A model generated the notes under the pieces. The model did no database searches. It was not told the DNA's origin and was given only the letters and a program-made list of their open reading frames with translations. Both the position numbers and the translations under genes were made by a program. A stretch of 64,000 nt of DNA, taken from contig JACPOU010000004.1 in assembly GCA_016191345.1 (NCBI GenBank), forward strand, positions 38,932 to 102,931. The letters are read 5' to 3'. Of the stretch, positions 46,916 through 56,845 are shown in pieces (the first letter of the stretch is position 1; every line of letters begins with the position of its first letter). Origin of the DNA: Chloroflexota bacterium (GTDB lineage Bacteria > Chloroflexota > Limnocylindria > Limnocylindrales > CSP1-4).

Positions 46916-47322
46916 GTCAGGTCGGCCAGCCGGTGACGCCCCCCGAAGCCCTCGTCCTGCTCGTGCCACCACTCGATCGGTCCCTCTCCCAGGCGCCAGC
47001 AGAGCCAGATCGGGCGGCCGTTCGCGAGCGCCGGGAAGTCGATCAGCCCGGTCTCGATCTCCCGGAGCGTCACGTCGCGTTCCACCAGGCGGGTCACGCC
47101 GGCCTGCATCTGGTCGATGAGGCCCTGCATACGGAGCCGGATCCGGCGCGTCTCCGCGACCGCGGTCGAGCTGGGGGCGGCCAGGTTCTCCTCCTCGGCG
47201 GCCTCGGAAACGGCATCACGCAGGCGGATCAGCTCGGCCCGCTGGTCGCGCAGGTCGAGAAGGATTCGTTCGACATCCGGAACGGCGGCGTTCGCCTCGT
47301 CGATGTCGTAGTAGCGCGTCAT
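46912..47322 (-). CDS. DUF2203-family protein
   Basis: RYYDIDEANAAVPDVERILLDLRDQRAEL...IETGLIDFPALANGRPIWLCWRLGEGPIEWWHEQDEGFGGR. Confidence 0.88.
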   Translation of the reverse strand: MTRYYDIDEANAAVPDVERILLDLRDQRAELIRLRDAVSEAAEEENLAAPSSTAVAETRRIRLRMQGLIDQMQAGVTRLVERDVTLREIETGLIDFPALANGRPIWLCWRLGEGPIEWWHEQDEGFGGRHRLADLT

Positions 47323-47341
47323 GTCCGGATTCTAGGCACGT

Positions 47342-48532
47342 ATGATGCCGGGCATGCGAATCGCGGCACGGATGGGCTCCATCGGCACCGAGACGGCGTT
47401 CGAGGCCGCGGCGCGCGCCCGCGCCCTCGAGGCCACCGGGCGCTCGATCATCCACCTCGAGGTCGGCGAACCGGACTTCGACACGCCGGCCAACGTCCGC
47501 GAGGCGGCGAAGCGGGCGCTCGACGAGGGCGCCACGCACTACCCGCCGTACGCCGGCCTGCCGGACCTCCGGGCGGCGATCGCCGAGGACGCGGCGGCGC
47601 GGAAGGGCTTCCCGGTGGACCCGAGCCAGGTCTTCGTGACCATCGGCGGCAAGGGCGTCATGGTCTACGCGATCCTCGCCCTCGTGGACCCGGGCGACGA
47701 GGTCATCGTCCCCGACCCGGGCTACCCGATCTACGATTCGCTGACCCGGTTCGTCGGCGGGACGCCGGTGCCGATCCCGATCCGCCAGGAGGACGACTTC
47801 CGCCTCGACATCGACCGGCTGGCCGGGCTCATCACGCCGAGGACGAAGCTCCTCGTCCTCAACTCCCCGGCGAACCCGACCGGCGGCGTCCTGACACGCG
47901 AGGACAACGAGCGGATCGCCGAGCTGGCGATCCGGCACGACCTCGTCGTCCTCGCTGACGAGATCTACGGCCGGATCCTGTACGACGGCGCGGAGCACGT
48001 CTCGATCGCGAGCCTGCCGGGCATGGCCGAGCGCACGGTCGTCCTCGACGGCTTCTCGAAGACCTTCGCGATGACCGGCTGGCGCCTCGGCTACGCGATC
48101 GTGCCCGACTGGCTCGTCAAGGCCTACGGGACGCTGATCATCAACACCGTCAGCGGGGCGACGACGTTCGCCCAGCGCGGCGCGATCGAGGCGATCCGGG
48201 GGCCGCAGGGACCGATGGACGAGATGGTCGCCGAGTTCCGGGCCCGGCGCGACCTCGTCGTCGACGGCCTGAACGAGATCCCGGGCTTCTCCTGCCTCCG
48301 CCCCAGCGGCGCGTTCTACGTCTTCCCGGACATCTCCGGCACGGGCTTCACCGGCGCCGAGCTCGCCACGCGGCTGCTCCAGGAGACGGGGGTCTGCGTC
48401 CTCGCCGGGACGGCGTTCGGGCACGTCGGGACGCACCACATCCGGATCTCGTACGCGAACTCGCGGGAGAACCTGGCCGAGGCCCTGTCGCGGATCCGCG
48501 GCTTCATCGCCGCGAACCCGAACCGTGGTTGA
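47342..48532 (+). CDS. Class I/II pyridoxal-phosphate aminotransferase (aspartate aminotransferase-like)
   Basis: [46 protein letters not shown]. Confidence 0.94.
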   Translation: MMPGMRIAARMGSIGTETAFEAAARARALEATGRSIIHLEVGEPDFDTPANVREAAKRALDEGATHYPPYAGLPDLRAAIAEDAAARKGFPVDPSQVFVTIGGKGVMVYAILALVDPGDEVIVPDPGYPIYDSLTRFVGGTPVPIPIRQEDDFRLDIDRLAGLITPRTKLLVLNSPANPTGGVLTREDNERIAELAIRHDLVVLADEIYGRILYDGAEHVSIASLPGMAERTVVLDGFSKTFAMTGWRLGYAIVPDWLVKAYGTLIINTVSGATTFAQRGAIEAIRGPQGPMDEMVAEFRARRDLVVDGLNEIPGFSCLRPSGAFYVFPDISGTGFTGAELATRLLQETGVCVLAGTAFGHVGTHHIRISYANSRENLAEALSRIRGFIAANPNRG

Positions 48533-49566
48533 GGGCGGGTGCCGTGGCTGACGGCGCGGGCGGCAGTGGATCCGGCGCGGCGCGCCCCCGCGTCTTCGTC
48601 GCGCGGGTCATCCCCGAGGACGGCCTCCGGCCGGTGCTCGAGGCCTGCGAGGCGCGGGTCTGGGAGGACGAGCTGCCGCCGCCCCGCGAGGAGCTCCTCC
48701 GGGCGATCGAGGGCTGCGCGGGGGTCCTGACCCTGCTCACGGACAAGGTCGACGACGAATTCCTCGACCGGGCGGGGCCGGGCCTTCGTGTCGTCTCCAA
48801 CTACGCCGTCGGGTTCGACAACGTCGACGTCGCGGCGTGCACCCGGCGCGGCGTGGCGGTCGGCAACACGCCCGGTGTCCTCACCGACACGACCGCGGAC
48901 CTCGCCTGGGCGCTCCTGATGGCCGCCGCCCGCCGGATCCCGGAGGGTGACCGGTACGTCCGCGGCGGCCGCTGGAAGACATGGGGCCCGATGCTCCTCC
49001 TGGGACCGGATGTCCACGGCGCGACGATCGGGATCGTGGGCTTCGGGCGGATCGGGCAGGCGGTCGCCCGGCGGGCGGCCGGCTTCGGGATGCGGATCCT
49101 GTACCACGACCTGCACCGCCACGATGCGGCCGTGGAGGCCGAGTTCGCGGCGACGTTCCTGCCGCTCGAGGAGCTGCTCGCCCAGGCCGACTTCGTGTCG
49201 CTCCATGTCAACCTGACGCCGGAAACGCGGCACCTCATGAACGCCGAGCGGCTCGGCTGGATGAAGCGGGACGCGGTGCTCGTGAACACGTCGCGCGGCC
49301 CGGTCGTCGACCCGAAGGCGCTGTACGAAGCGCTCCGTGACGGCACGATCTTCGCCGCGGCGCTGGACGTCACGGATCCCGAGCCGATCCCGGCCGACGA
49401 CCCGCTCCTGGGCCTCGACAACTGCCTCGTCGTGCCACACATCGCATCCGCGTCGCGCGCGACCCGCGGCAGGATGGCCTCGATGGCCGCCGCGAACCTC
49501 ATCGCCGGCGTCCGTGGCGAGCGTCTCCCGACCCCGGTCAACCCCGAGGTCTACGGGCGAGGCTGA
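48529..49566 (+). CDS. D-2-hydroxyacid dehydrogenase (glyoxylate/hydroxypyruvate reductase-like)
   Basis: [51 protein letters not shown]. Confidence 0.93.
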   Translation: MRAGAVADGAGGSGSGAARPRVFVARVIPEDGLRPVLEACEARVWEDELPPPREELLRAIEGCAGVLTLLTDKVDDEFLDRAGPGLRVVSNYAVGFDNVDVAACTRRGVAVGNTPGVLTDTTADLAWALLMAAARRIPEGDRYVRGGRWKTWGPMLLLGPDVHGATIGIVGFGRIGQAVARRAAGFGMRILYHDLHRHDAAVEAEFAATFLPLEELLAQADFVSLHVNLTPETRHLMNAERLGWMKRDAVLVNTSRGPVVDPKALYEALRDGTIFAAALDVTDPEPIPADDPLLGLDNCLVVPHIASASRATRGRMASMAAANLIAGVRGERLPTPVNPEVYGRG

Positions 49567-49592
49567 GCGGTCGGCGAGGTCAGGGTTCCGGC

Positions 49593-49606
49593 GTCGGCAC
49601 GCCGAC
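49593..49606 (+). terminator. Small terminator-like hairpin
   Basis: gtcggc-ac-gccgac shortly after stop at 49566. Confidence 0.4.
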
Positions 49607-49769
49607 CCCGCGATGAGCAGGGGGCGGGACGAGCAATCCACCGGCGAGACGCGCGATCGACCCCTGCATCGCTCGCGCCGGCTCGGCGTCGGGCCCTGCC
49701 CTGTCCAGCTGCGAGTGCATGGCCCCCAGCCTTCGCTACGTCGTTATCGTTTGCCAAGAAGGGAGCTGG

Positions 49770-50522
49770 ATGCGGAACCGCTTCGCAGAATGGGTGGCGC
49801 GCCATGAGGTCGCCTGGGAACTTACGTTTGCCGGGCTTGCCATTGTGTTCGTGGCGCTCGCCTTCGTCCCGGTTACCGTTGGCGCGGCGGACGAGGCCGT
49901 CGTCGAGGCTGCCGAATGGGTGATCACGGCAGTCTTCGCAGCAGAGTTCCTCGCGCGTCTCGGGTCCTCATCTGATCGCAGTCGCTACATCCGCGGCCAC
50001 TGGATCGACTTGGTCGCGCTGGTGCCTCCGGCCCGGTGGCTACGGCCTTTCCGTTTGCTCCGCCTGATTCGTCTCGTTCGTGCGTTCGCCGGCTTCGGCC
50101 GAGCCCTGACCTCGGTTGAGCGACTGGCACGCCACACTGGGCTCGTGTGGCTCCTCGTAGCTTGGGCAGCGGTCGCGATCCTGACCTCGATCGGCCTCTA
50201 CGTCGCCGAGAACGGGACGAACGAGGCGATCACTGATCCGCTTGATGCTCTGTGGTGGGGCATCACGACGATGACGACCGTCGGCTATGGCGACGTCTAC
50301 CCGGTCACCGGTGAGGGGCGCGTCGCGGCGTCGGTCCTGATGATCCTGGGGATCCTTCTGTATTCGTCGATCACCGCCACGATCGCGAGCTTTCTCATGG
50401 GTACGAGATCCGGCCCCTCGCCCGCAGCGCGTATCCGTGAGCTCGCCATCCTCCGTGACGAGGGATTCATCGACGACGAGGCGTTCGCGGCAAAGCGCGA
50501 CGAACTTCTCGCTCAACTCTGA
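49770..50522 (+). CDS. Voltage-gated-type potassium channel with C-terminal SHOCT-like motif
   Basis: S4-like RWLRPFRLLRLIRLVRAFAGFGR; selectivity filter TTVGYGDVYP; tail ARIRELAILRDEGFIDDEAFAAKRDELLAQL; RBS aagaaggga. Confidence 0.9.
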   Translation: MRNRFAEWVARHEVAWELTFAGLAIVFVALAFVPVTVGAADEAVVEAAEWVITAVFAAEFLARLGSSSDRSRYIRGHWIDLVALVPPARWLRPFRLLRLIRLVRAFAGFGRALTSVERLARHTGLVWLLVAWAAVAILTSIGLYVAENGTNEAITDPLDALWWGITTMTTVGYGDVYPVTGEGRVAASVLMILGILLYSSITATIASFLMGTRSGPSPAARIRELAILRDEGFIDDEAFAAKRDELLAQL

Positions 50523-50536
50523 GGGAGGCTACGTTA

Positions 50537-50698
50537 TTGAGTTTCCGGATGCGACGGGGCCGTGCGTCGTTGAGCGTCGGTCCGCGAGGCCCTAGGGTTG
50601 GCTTCCGCCTGGGCTGTCTGCTCCCGATACTGCTGGTCGCGGTGGCTCTTGCCCATCTACCCAGTGCCCGGCCGGTGAACCGCGAACCCCCGAACTGA
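50537..50698 (+). CDS. Small putative membrane protein (possibly DUF4236-related), not in ORF track
   Basis: LSFRMRRGRASLSVGPRGPRVGFRLGCLLPILLVAVALAHLPSARPVNREPPN; alternative ATG at 50549; upstream gggagg. Confidence 0.45.
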   Translation: MSFRMRRGRASLSVGPRGPRVGFRLGCLLPILLVAVALAHLPSARPVNREPPN

Positions 50699-50717
50699 AC
50701 GTGATACGGTCCCGGCC

Positions 50718-50789
50718 GGGCCCGTAGCTCAGCGGCAGAGCAGGGGACTTTTAATCCTCGTGTCGTGGGTTCGAATCCCACCGGGCCCT
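50718..50789 (+). tRNA. tRNA-Lys (anticodon TTT)
   Basis: gggcccgtagctcagcggcagagcaggggacttttaatcctcgtgtcgtgggttcgaatcccaccgggccct cloverleaf. Confidence 0.93.
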
Positions 50790-50886
50790 CTGTTGTGACC
50801 TCCGAGCCACGCTTGCGAGGCGTCGTGATCATCGTCGCGGCTCGCTCGCCCGGCTCGTCGCGGCCCGTCCCCCCTAGACTGGTGGC

Positions 50887-51912
50887 GTGAAGAAGATCGG
50901 ATTCCTCTCGTTCGGCCACTGGTCGGACTCGCCCTACTCGCAGGTCCGCTCCGGGGCCGACGCGCTCATCCAGTCGATCGAGCTCGCCGAGGCGGTCGAG
51001 GAGCTCGGCGCGGACGGCGCCTACTTCCGGGTCCACCACTTCGCCCAGCAGCTGGCGTCGCCGTTCCCGCTCCTGGCGGCGATCGGCGCCCGGACAAAGC
51101 GCATCGAGATCGGGACCGCGGTCATCGACATGCGCTACGAGAACCCGCTCTACATGGTCGAGGACGCCGGCGCGGCCGACCTCATCGCGGGCGGCCGCCT
51201 CCAGCTCGGGATCAGCCGGGGCTCGCCGGAGCAGGTCATCGACGGCTTCCGGTACTTCGGCTACGCGCCCGTCGAGGGCGACCCATCGGGTGGCGACATG
51301 GCCCGCGAGCACGCGGCCGTCTTCCTCAAGGCCCTGTCCGGCGCGGGCTTCGCCCAGCCGAACCCGTCGCCGATGTTCCCGAACCCGCCCGGGCTCCTCC
51401 GTCCGGAGCCGCACTCGCCGGGGTTGCGCGACCGGATCTGGTGGGGCGCCGGCTCCCGCGCGACCGCGGAGTGGGCCGGGCAGCAGGGCATGAACCTCAT
51501 GTCGTCCACGCTCCTGACCGAGGACGCCGGGGTGCCCTTCCACGAGCTGCAGGCGGAGCAGATCCGCCGGTTCCGCGAGGCGTGGGCTGCGGCGGGCCAC
51601 GAGCGGGAGCCGAGGGTCTCGGTCAGCCGCAGCATCTTCGCCCTCGTCGATGATCGCGATCGCACCTATTTCGGGCGGGCCAACCAGGAATCGGACCAGG
51701 TGGGCTATCTGGATGCGCAGACCAGGGCGATCTTCGGGCGCTCGTACGCCGCGGAGCCGGACGTCCTCGTCCGGGAGCTCGCCAAGGACACCGCCATCGA
51801 GGCCGCGGACACGCTCCTGCTGACGGTCCCGAACCAGCTCGGCGTGGACTACAACGCCCACGCGATCGAGAGCATCCTCAAGTACGTGGCGCCGGGCCTC
51901 GGCTGGCGCTAG
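50887..51912 (+). CDS. LLM-class flavin-dependent oxidoreductase
   Basis: VHHFAQQLASPFPLLAAIGARTKRIEIGTAVIDMRYENPLYMVEDAGAADLIAGGRLQLGISRGSPEQ. Confidence 0.9.
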   Translation: MKKIGFLSFGHWSDSPYSQVRSGADALIQSIELAEAVEELGADGAYFRVHHFAQQLASPFPLLAAIGARTKRIEIGTAVIDMRYENPLYMVEDAGAADLIAGGRLQLGISRGSPEQVIDGFRYFGYAPVEGDPSGGDMAREHAAVFLKALSGAGFAQPNPSPMFPNPPGLLRPEPHSPGLRDRIWWGAGSRATAEWAGQQGMNLMSSTLLTEDAGVPFHELQAEQIRRFREAWAAAGHEREPRVSVSRSIFALVDDRDRTYFGRANQESDQVGYLDAQTRAIFGRSYAAEPDVLVRELAKDTAIEAADTLLLTVPNQLGVDYNAHAIESILKYVAPGLGWR

Positions 51913-52059
51913 GGAGCGAGCTCGGAGCGGGACGGAGCCCGGCACGCCGTGCCGCTGGACCCGTGGTCCGGTACGGGCCGGGCGATGGGGCGGCGACTGG
52001 ATCCGGAGGCCAGCTCTGAATTCCCGGAGGCGTCGGGCCCTCGCGTTCGGGCAGGCGGC

Positions 52060-52117
52060 TGGACTGCCGGGCCACCCGGAACGGTAGATGACGTCCCCAT
52101 CTGGACTGCCGCGCCGG
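52060..52117. repeat. Two further copies of TGGACTGCCGSGCC motif
   Basis: tggactgccgggccac at 52060, tggactgccgcgccgg at 52102. Confidence 0.45.
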
Positions 52118-52146
52118 CGGCCACGCCGACGCCTCGCGCGACCACC

Positions 52147-53277
52147 TCAACGGCCGAAGACCCTGACCTCGGCCGCCTCCAGCTTCGACCACCAGCGGTG
52201 GTACCGGCTGTAGACCTTCGGGTCGCGGGCAAGAAGGAACCCGGTGAGCGCGGCGGCCTCCGACTCGAGCCCGATCCAGTCGGCCTTCGTGAGTGCGCGG
52301 AACGCGCTCGCCTCGATCGCGCCGTCGAGGAGCCGCCACACGCCGGCGACCCGCCCATCGACGAGCAGCGTCGGCAGCGTGTCGCCGTTCTGGTGGATGA
52401 CCCGCCGCCGGTAGTCGGGCGGGATGACTCGGCTCCGGTCCGCGTAGGCGAGCAGGACGCTGTCCCACATCGGCAGGAGGCGCGGCGGCGCCAGCTCGTC
52501 GCCGCCGGGGATGGATGCGCCGGCGATGTCGTACAGCTCGGCGCCGTCCGGTCCTTCCAGCCGCACGATGTCCTCGCCGAGGGCGGCAAGCGCCTCGCGG
52601 ACGACCGGACGCCGGAGGATCGTGAACTGCGCGACGTCGACCACGGATGCCGGCCCGAAGCCCTCGAGGTATCGCCGGACGAGATGCCGGGTGGCCGCCG
52701 CCCGCTCCTCGGCCGGGAGCGTTGACGGTGCGGCCCGGAACCGGGACCTGAGGCTGAACGACCACGGCGGGCCGGCCGGCACGTGATGGAGCGGCGCGAA
52801 GGTCCGGTACGCCCACCACATCCGTGGCTGGGGCGCCCCGAGCCGCTCCGTGATCAGCGCCTCGATCTCCGCCTTCGACCGCGGGGTCCTCGCGAAGTCG
52901 AGGACGTGCAGGAGCAGGCCGTCCGCGTCGGCGATCGCGAGCCCGGTCTCCCGGTAGCGGCCGTCGTGGAGCCGGGATGCCCGGAGGCTCGACACCATGG
53001 CCGCGTGGAATCGTGGGTAGTCCCCGGCCGTGACCGCATGGAGCGTGATCCGGACGAGCGACGACTTCACGATCGACCCGCCGGCGAACGCGGCATCCAG
53101 CTCCATCGGATCGAACCCCGCGAGGCGGTTCCAGAGCGCGATGTAGGGCGACGCCGGTTCCTGGGCCTGGAGCGCGACGACCCGGTGGACGCCCTCCACC
53201 ACGTCCACTGCGCGGCGTTCGAGCAGGAGCTGGCGGTCCAGCGTGGCCCGGTTGAGCTGGCGTTCGGTCAGCGGCAT
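52147..53277 (-). CDS. Winged-helix DNA-binding protein (AlkZ/HTH_42 family)
   Basis: RQLNRATLDRQLLLERRAVDVVEGVHRVVALQAQEPASPYIALWNRLAGFDP; LLVDGRVAGVWRL. Confidence 0.88.
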   Translation of the reverse strand: MPLTERQLNRATLDRQLLLERRAVDVVEGVHRVVALQAQEPASPYIALWNRLAGFDPMELDAAFAGGSIVKSSLVRITLHAVTAGDYPRFHAAMVSSLRASRLHDGRYRETGLAIADADGLLLHVLDFARTPRSKAEIEALITERLGAPQPRMWWAYRTFAPLHHVPAGPPWSFSLRSRFRAAPSTLPAEERAAATRHLVRRYLEGFGPASVVDVAQFTILRRPVVREALAALGEDIVRLEGPDGAELYDIAGASIPGGDELAPPRLLPMWDSVLLAYADRSRVIPPDYRRRVIHQNGDTLPTLLVDGRVAGVWRLLDGAIEASAFRALTKADWIGLESEAAALTGFLLARDPKVYSRYHRWWSKLEAAEVRVFGR

Positions 53278-53330
53278 CGGGGGATTCTGGCCTGCCTGGA
53301 CCGCGGCGCACAAGGCGGTTCGGCAACCGG

Positions 53331-54716
53331 TTGACTGACTACCCTACGATCGCGCAGATGCCCGATCGCGTCCCTGCCGCCGCGGGCGGCCCAGCCGTGC
53401 CGTCGCCGGAACCCCACGGTGTCGGCGCGCGCCTGACGACCGCGCAGGTCAGCGCCATCAACCGCTTCCCCGACGACAACCCGAACCCGGTCATGCGCAT
53501 CGATGCCGACGGGCACCTCATCTACGCCAACCCGGCGAGCGCGCCGATCCTCAGCACGCTCGGCGTCGCCGTCGGCGACGAGGTGCCGGCCGAAACCCTC
53601 GCCCGCTTCGAGGCCGTCGCGGCGGAGCGGGGCTTCGTCGAGATCGTCGCCGCCAGCCGTACCTACGCGGTGTGGCCCGTCCCGATCCGCGACATGGACT
53701 TCACGAACCTCTACGGCACCGACGTGACCGCCGAGCGGGCGATCGTGAAGTTCCCCGACCAGAACCCCAACCCGGTCTTCCGGATCCACTGGGACGGACG
53801 CCTCGCGTACGCGAACCCGGCGAGCCGGCCACTCATCGCCGGGCTGGGGCTGGCGGTCGGCGTGGTCCTGCCGGACGAGCTCCGCGATCGCCTGCTGGCC
53901 CGGGTCCGGGCGACGGACGGCGACATGGTCGAGGTGGAGAGCGCGCGGCGCACGTATGCGCTCCTGCCGGTCGACGTGCCCGAGTTCGGGTTCATCAACG
54001 TCTACGGGACCGACATCACGGCGGTCAAGGAGCGCGAGCGGCTGGCCCGCGAGAACGAGCGGCTCCTGCTCAACATCCTGCCCGAGCCGATCGCCGCCCG
54101 GCTGCGGGAGGGCGAGCCGCTCATCGCTGACCGTTTCGACGACGTCACGCTCCTCTTCGCCGACATCGTCGGCTTTACCCAGCTCTCGGCGTCGATGTCG
54201 GCGCAGGAACTCGTCGCGGTGCTGAACGACGTCTTCACGGTCTTCGACAACCTGGTGGATCGCTATGGCCTCGAGAAGGTCAAGACGATCGGCGACGCGT
54301 ACATGGTCGTCGGCGGGATGCCGGAGCGATCCGACGATCATGTCGCGCGGGTCGTGAGCATGGCGCTGGACCTCGCCGACTGCGTGGCCGGGATCCCCGC
54401 CGCCGCACGGCTCGGGATCACCTTCCGGATCGGAATCCACTGCGGGCCGGTCGTGGCCGGCGTGATCGGGACGAAGAAGTTCATCTACGACGTCTGGGGC
54501 GACACCGTCAACCTCGCCAGTCGCATGGAGTCCCTCGGGATCCCGGGCCGCGTCCAGGTCACGCCGGCCGTCGCCGAGCGACTGGACGCCACGTTCGAGG
54601 TGGAGGCGCGCGGCCTCATCGACGTCAAGGGCAAGGGTCCGATCCCGACGTATCTCATCGTCGGGCGCGTTGCCGAGGTTCGCGAAATACCTGTGGACAC
54701 GACGATGAACATCTAG
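53331..54716 (+). CDS. Class III adenylate/guanylate cyclase with tandem PAS-like sensor modules
   Basis: VTLLFADIVGFTQLSASMSAQELVAVLNDVFTVFDNLVDRYGLEKVKTIGDAYMVVGGMPE; two FPD(D/Q)NPNPVxRIxxDGxLxYANPAS modules. Confidence 0.93.
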   Translation: MTDYPTIAQMPDRVPAAAGGPAVPSPEPHGVGARLTTAQVSAINRFPDDNPNPVMRIDADGHLIYANPASAPILSTLGVAVGDEVPAETLARFEAVAAERGFVEIVAASRTYAVWPVPIRDMDFTNLYGTDVTAERAIVKFPDQNPNPVFRIHWDGRLAYANPASRPLIAGLGLAVGVVLPDELRDRLLARVRATDGDMVEVESARRTYALLPVDVPEFGFINVYGTDITAVKERERLARENERLLLNILPEPIAARLREGEPLIADRFDDVTLLFADIVGFTQLSASMSAQELVAVLNDVFTVFDNLVDRYGLEKVKTIGDAYMVVGGMPERSDDHVARVVSMALDLADCVAGIPAAARLGITFRIGIHCGPVVAGVIGTKKFIYDVWGDTVNLASRMESLGIPGRVQVTPAVAERLDATFEVEARGLIDVKGKGPIPTYLIVGRVAEVREIPVDTTMNI

Positions 54717-54750
54717 ACATTGCGGGGCCCCTGGGCTGATACTCCGCGCC

Positions 54751-55188
54751 ATGGCGAAATCCACCGACAGCGCTGGGCCCCGGATCCGGGTCGGCCAGGC
54801 CGCGGAGATGCTCGGGGTCTCGGTCGAGACACTGCGGCGATGGGAGGCCGAGGGCCGCCTCGCGATGGAGCGATCCGACGGCGGCCAGCGGCTCGTCGCG
54901 ATCGGCGAGGTGGCACGCCTCCTGGCCGAGCGGCGGAAGGCCTCGACCGACCGGCCGATCGTCGCCCAGTCGGCGCGCAACCGGTTCGCGGGAATCGTGA
55001 CCCGGATCGAGCGGGACCGGGTCGCGGCGGTCGTCGAGGTGATCGCGGGCCCCCACCGGCTGGTCAGCCTCATGACGGCAGAGGCGATCGACGACCTCGA
55101 CCTGCGAGTCGGCGACGAGGCGATCTGCATCGTGAAGGCGACGAACGTCATCGTCGAGGTGCCGTCGGGCCGCGAGGCGCGCATTTGA
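54751..55188 (+). CDS. HTH (MerR/excisionase type) + TOBE molybdate-binding-like regulator
   Basis: RIRVGQAAEMLGVSVETLRRWEAEGRL; SARNRFAGIVTRIERDRVAAVVEVIAGPHRLVSLMTAEAIDDLDLRVGDEAICIVKATNVIVEV. Confidence 0.88.
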   Translation: MAKSTDSAGPRIRVGQAAEMLGVSVETLRRWEAEGRLAMERSDGGQRLVAIGEVARLLAERRKASTDRPIVAQSARNRFAGIVTRIERDRVAAVVEVIAGPHRLVSLMTAEAIDDLDLRVGDEAICIVKATNVIVEVPSGREARI

Positions 55189-55988
55189 TCCGTCGCCTCC
55201 TCCTGGCCGGAGCGGTCCTCGTCGTCGGAGGCTGCCGCCCGGCAACATGGCCCGGTACCGACCTCGCCGCCTCGCCGCCGGCCAGCCTCACGGTCTACGC
55301 CGCCGCGTCCCTCAAGGCACCGCTGGCCGCGGTTCGCGCCGCGTACGAGTCGGCCGTTCCGGGCGTGACGCTCACGATCTCGAGCGGCTCGTCCGCGGCG
55401 CTCCGGACGCAGATCGAGCAGGGTGCCCCGGCCGACGTGTTCCTCTCGGCCGACACGGCCAACGCGCAGCGCCTCGTCGATGCGGGCCTCGCGGCCGGCC
55501 CGGCCGTGCCGTTCGCCGGGAACGAGCTGGCCGTCGTCGTGCCAAAGGACAACCCGGCCGGATTGCGGACTCCAGCCGACCTCGCGAACCCGGGCGTGGC
55601 CATCGTCGCCGCCGGCGACGCCGTCCCGATCACCGCCTACGCGACGCAGCTGATCGAGAACCTCGCCGCGCTGCCCGGCTACCCTGGCGGCTTCGCCGCC
55701 GCGTGCGCCGCGAACATCGTGTCGAAGGAGGAGGACGTCCAGGCGGTCGTGGCGAAGATCGCGCTCGGCGAGGGCGATGCGGCGATCACGTATGCCACCG
55801 ATGTGATCGCCCGGGCGGGCGTCACGAGGGTCGCGATCCCGCCGGCGGCGAACGTACGCGCGGCCTACGCCGGGGTCGTCGTCAAGGCCGCTCCGTCCAG
55901 CGAGGCGGCCACGGCGTTCCTCGCCTGGCTTGCGGGAAGCGACGGGCAGGCGATCCTCGCCGGCTTCGGATTCCTCCCGCCTCCATGA
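55185..55988 (+). CDS. modA: Molybdate ABC transporter substrate-binding protein
   Basis: Lipoprotein-like signal; SLTVYAAASLKAPLAAVRAAYESAVPGVTLTISSGSSAALRTQIEQGAPADVFLSAD. Confidence 0.94.
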   Translation: MIRRLLLAGAVLVVGGCRPATWPGTDLAASPPASLTVYAAASLKAPLAAVRAAYESAVPGVTLTISSGSSAALRTQIEQGAPADVFLSADTANAQRLVDAGLAAGPAVPFAGNELAVVVPKDNPAGLRTPADLANPGVAIVAAGDAVPITAYATQLIENLAALPGYPGGFAAACAANIVSKEEDVQAVVAKIALGEGDAAITYATDVIARAGVTRVAIPPAANVRAAYAGVVVKAAPSSEAATAFLAWLAGSDGQAILAGFGFLPPP

Positions 55989-56800
55989 GCGTGGCACGCC
56001 GGTCCGGAGCCCCGGGAACATGGTCGCTCGGCCTCGTCACCGGGCTCCTTCTGCTGTTCCTGGGCCTGCCGGTCGTGGTGATCGTGGCTCGGTCCCTCCT
56101 CGACGGGTCGCTGGCGGCCGCGATCATGACCCGTGTCGTCCTCGATGCGCTCGGGCTCAGCCTCGGGACGACGGCCGTGAGCCTCGTGATCTCCCTCGGG
56201 TTCGGGCTGCCGCTGGCCTACGTCCTCGCCCGCCGGCCGTTCCGCGGCTCCGGGCTCATCGAGATCGTCGTGGACCTCCCGATCGTGCTGCCGCCGGCGG
56301 TGGCCGGCCTTGGCCTGCTCCTCGTCCTCGGCCGCCGCGGGCTCGTCGGGGAGGCCCTGGGGGCGAGCATCCCGTTCACCACCGTCGCCGTCATCCTCGC
56401 TCAGGTCTTCGTCTCGGCCCCGTTCTTCGTCCGGTCCGCGCGGACCGGGATCGCGGGCGTGGACCGCGACCTCGAGGACGCGGCCCGGGTCGACGGCGCG
56501 AGCGAACGCCAGGTCTTCACCTCGATCACGATGCCGCTCGCCCGTGCCGCCCTGGCCGCGGGGCTGGTGATGACATGGGCGCGCGCGCTCGGCGAGTTCG
56601 GGGCGACGATCCTGTTCGCAGGCAACGTCGAGGGCCGGACCCAGACCCTGCCGCTCGTCGTCTACTCGGCGTTCCAGGCTGGCGATCTCGATGCCGCCAT
56701 CGCGGCCGGGGCGATCCTCGTCCTTGCCGCGATCGGCGTGCTCGTCGCGGTCCGGCTCGTCCACTGGGGCCGCGTCCTCGACGCCCGCGGGATCGGCTGA
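55985..56800 (+). CDS. modB: Molybdate ABC transporter permease
   Basis: LPIVLPPAVAGLGLLLVLGRRG; VDRDLEDAARVDGASERQVFTSITMPLARAALAAGLVMTWARALGEFGATILFAGN. Confidence 0.94.
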   Translation: MSVARRSGAPGTWSLGLVTGLLLLFLGLPVVVIVARSLLDGSLAAAIMTRVVLDALGLSLGTTAVSLVISLGFGLPLAYVLARRPFRGSGLIEIVVDLPIVLPPAVAGLGLLLVLGRRGLVGEALGASIPFTTVAVILAQVFVSAPFFVRSARTGIAGVDRDLEDAARVDGASERQVFTSITMPLARAALAAGLVMTWARALGEFGATILFAGNVEGRTQTLPLVVYSAFQAGDLDAAIAAGAILVLAAIGVLVAVRLVHWGRVLDARGIG

Positions 56801-56845
56801 CGGATCGCTCCGCCAGGGCACGCGGCTCCGGTACCCATTCGCGCG

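Noticed and set aside
50718-50789. Full integrated mobile island at tRNA-Lys
   Set aside because: No integrase, recombinase or visible duplicated tRNA end in the window; only a composition-based suggestion is kept.
53268-56021. 917-aa minus-strand ORF
   Set aside because: Antisense to cyclase, HTH-TOBE and modA genes, all with strong motif support.
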